Shown here one piece after another: positions 4,790-5,258 of a stretch of 5,258 bases of DNA. The DNA is taken from the NCBI GenBank assembly GCA_900770225.1, contig CAAGJU010000236.1:1-5258 (forward strand), in the 5' to 3' direction. Source of the DNA: Lachnospiraceae bacterium (GTDB lineage Bacteria > Bacillota > Clostridia > Lachnospirales > Lachnospiraceae). The translations under genes were made by a program, and so were the position numbers. The notes beneath the pieces are model-generated. The model saw only the letters and a program-made list of their open reading frames with translations. It searched no databases and was not told where the DNA came from. How positions within the stretch are numbered: the stretch's first letter is position 1; each line of letters opens with the position of its first letter.

Positions 4790-5258
4790 TGCTATTTAGC
4801 CCGCCGGTGCTTGCATAATTAATGATCGGCAGCGCAAACACAACTGCCTCCAGCACAATAAACACTGTTAGCAGAATCAGCATGATCAGTCCTATGATCG
4901 ATACAACTTTGCACCATTTCGGTAATACAAGCTCAACGGTCTGCGGCACATTCTCAGCCTTCATCTGAGCTTTTAGCGCTTTCTCATCAAGCGGTGCGCT
5001 GTGACGCCCGATGCGCTGCTCAGCATCAGCCTTCTTCTTTGCCTTTACCGGCTTAGTCGCAGGCTCTGCCTCTTCATCAGCATCATCACTATCGTCATCT
5101 AAGCGCTCGCCCTGTACGGGCGCTTTTTCCTGTACAGGCGCAGGCTCCTCGCGCTTCAGCTCCTCAGATACCGGTGCCTCGGATACGCGTCCTTCGTGCG
5201 CAGGCTCATCGTCCGCTTCTTCCTCGACTGCGCGATCAACAACAGCCTTTACCGCAGA
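4752..5258 (-). CDS. C-terminal part of an acidic, disordered, C-terminally membrane-anchored protein (5' end outside window)
   Basis: The minus-strand frame is open from the window edge to TGA at 4754-4752, giving 168 visible residues; the internal ATG at 4964 is not the likely start because coding-like sequence continues upstream without a stop. Seen: an acidic Glu/Ala/Pro-rich stretch with PAPVQEKAPVQ and a DDDSDDADEE run, a basic patch (KPVKAKKKAD), a conserved-looking QRIGRHSAPLDEKALKAQ segment, then one long hydrophobic helix (about 118-146 of the visible part) and a short Gly/Ser/Leu tail. Membrane attachment near the C-terminus is likely. It broadly resembles the zinc-ribbon protein at 2944-4173 (low-complexity charged region plus membrane segment), so its missing N-terminus might also carry a zinc ribbon. 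The family is not recognised. Confidence 0.78.
   Translation of the reverse strand, partial: SAVKAVVDRAVEEEADDEPAHEGRVSEAPVSEELKREEPAPVQEKAPVQGERLDDDSDDADEEAEPATKPVKAKKKADAEQRIGRHSAPLDEKALKAQMKAENVPQTVELVLPKWCKVVSIIGLIMLILLTVFIVLEAVVFALPIINYASTGGLNSTMLSGLLGTLAP

Overview
The window looks like an accessory stretch of a mid-GC Bacillota (Firmicutes-type) chromosome, prophage or plasmid. Reasons: strong AGGAG-type ribosome binding sites, TTGACA/TATAAT-type promoters, a Xre-family regulator, a terminator hairpin with a U tract, and many short lineage-specific genes. The genus cannot be read from the sequence.

Left part (1 to 1844): an IS200/IS605-family insertion sequence of the IS608-like layout. 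It has a Y1 HUH transposase gene (tnpA, best start 123) followed by a co-directional, 14-base-overlapping tnpB (556 to 1722) with all RuvC and zinc-finger residues present. A structured omega-RNA/right-end region follows and ends at GTTCAC (1844). The left end is within the first ~120 bases but could not be fixed. Both proteins look intact, so the element may be active.

Junction (1845 to 2200): just right of the element, on the minus strand, is a strong ribosome binding site and start codon followed by only 13 codons before the transposon end. The element seems to have inserted near the 5' end of a leftward gene whose remainder is outside the window. The ~300 bases to the right hold no convincing full gene. 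They contain a tiny ORF coupled to the disrupted gene, a TATAAT box, a 10-bp inverted repeat, another stable hairpin, and the terminator of the next gene.

Centre (2201 to 4173, leftward): a probable two-gene operon. The first gene encodes a membrane protein with an N-terminal zinc ribbon, two membrane segments and a ~230-residue disordered Ala/Pro/Lys-rich tail. The second, 38 bases on, encodes a Xre/HTH_3 regulator with its own probable promoter over an ATTAC-N4-GTAAT inverted repeat. The operon ends at a rho-independent terminator (2154 to 2181).

Right part (4174 to 5258): a ~270-base divergent regulatory region carries a good rightward promoter (TTGACT-16-TAAAAT) embedded in a palindrome. 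It drives a 114-residue protein with an HAxxR-type motif, resembling DUF4258-like small proteins. Its 3' end overlaps by 38 bases the 3' end of a leftward gene that runs off the window. That gene, open from 5258 to 4752, encodes an acidic, disordered, C-terminally membrane-anchored protein. Its broad build (charged low-complexity region plus membrane anchor) resembles the zinc-ribbon protein, so the two may belong to one envelope-associated locus; this is inference.
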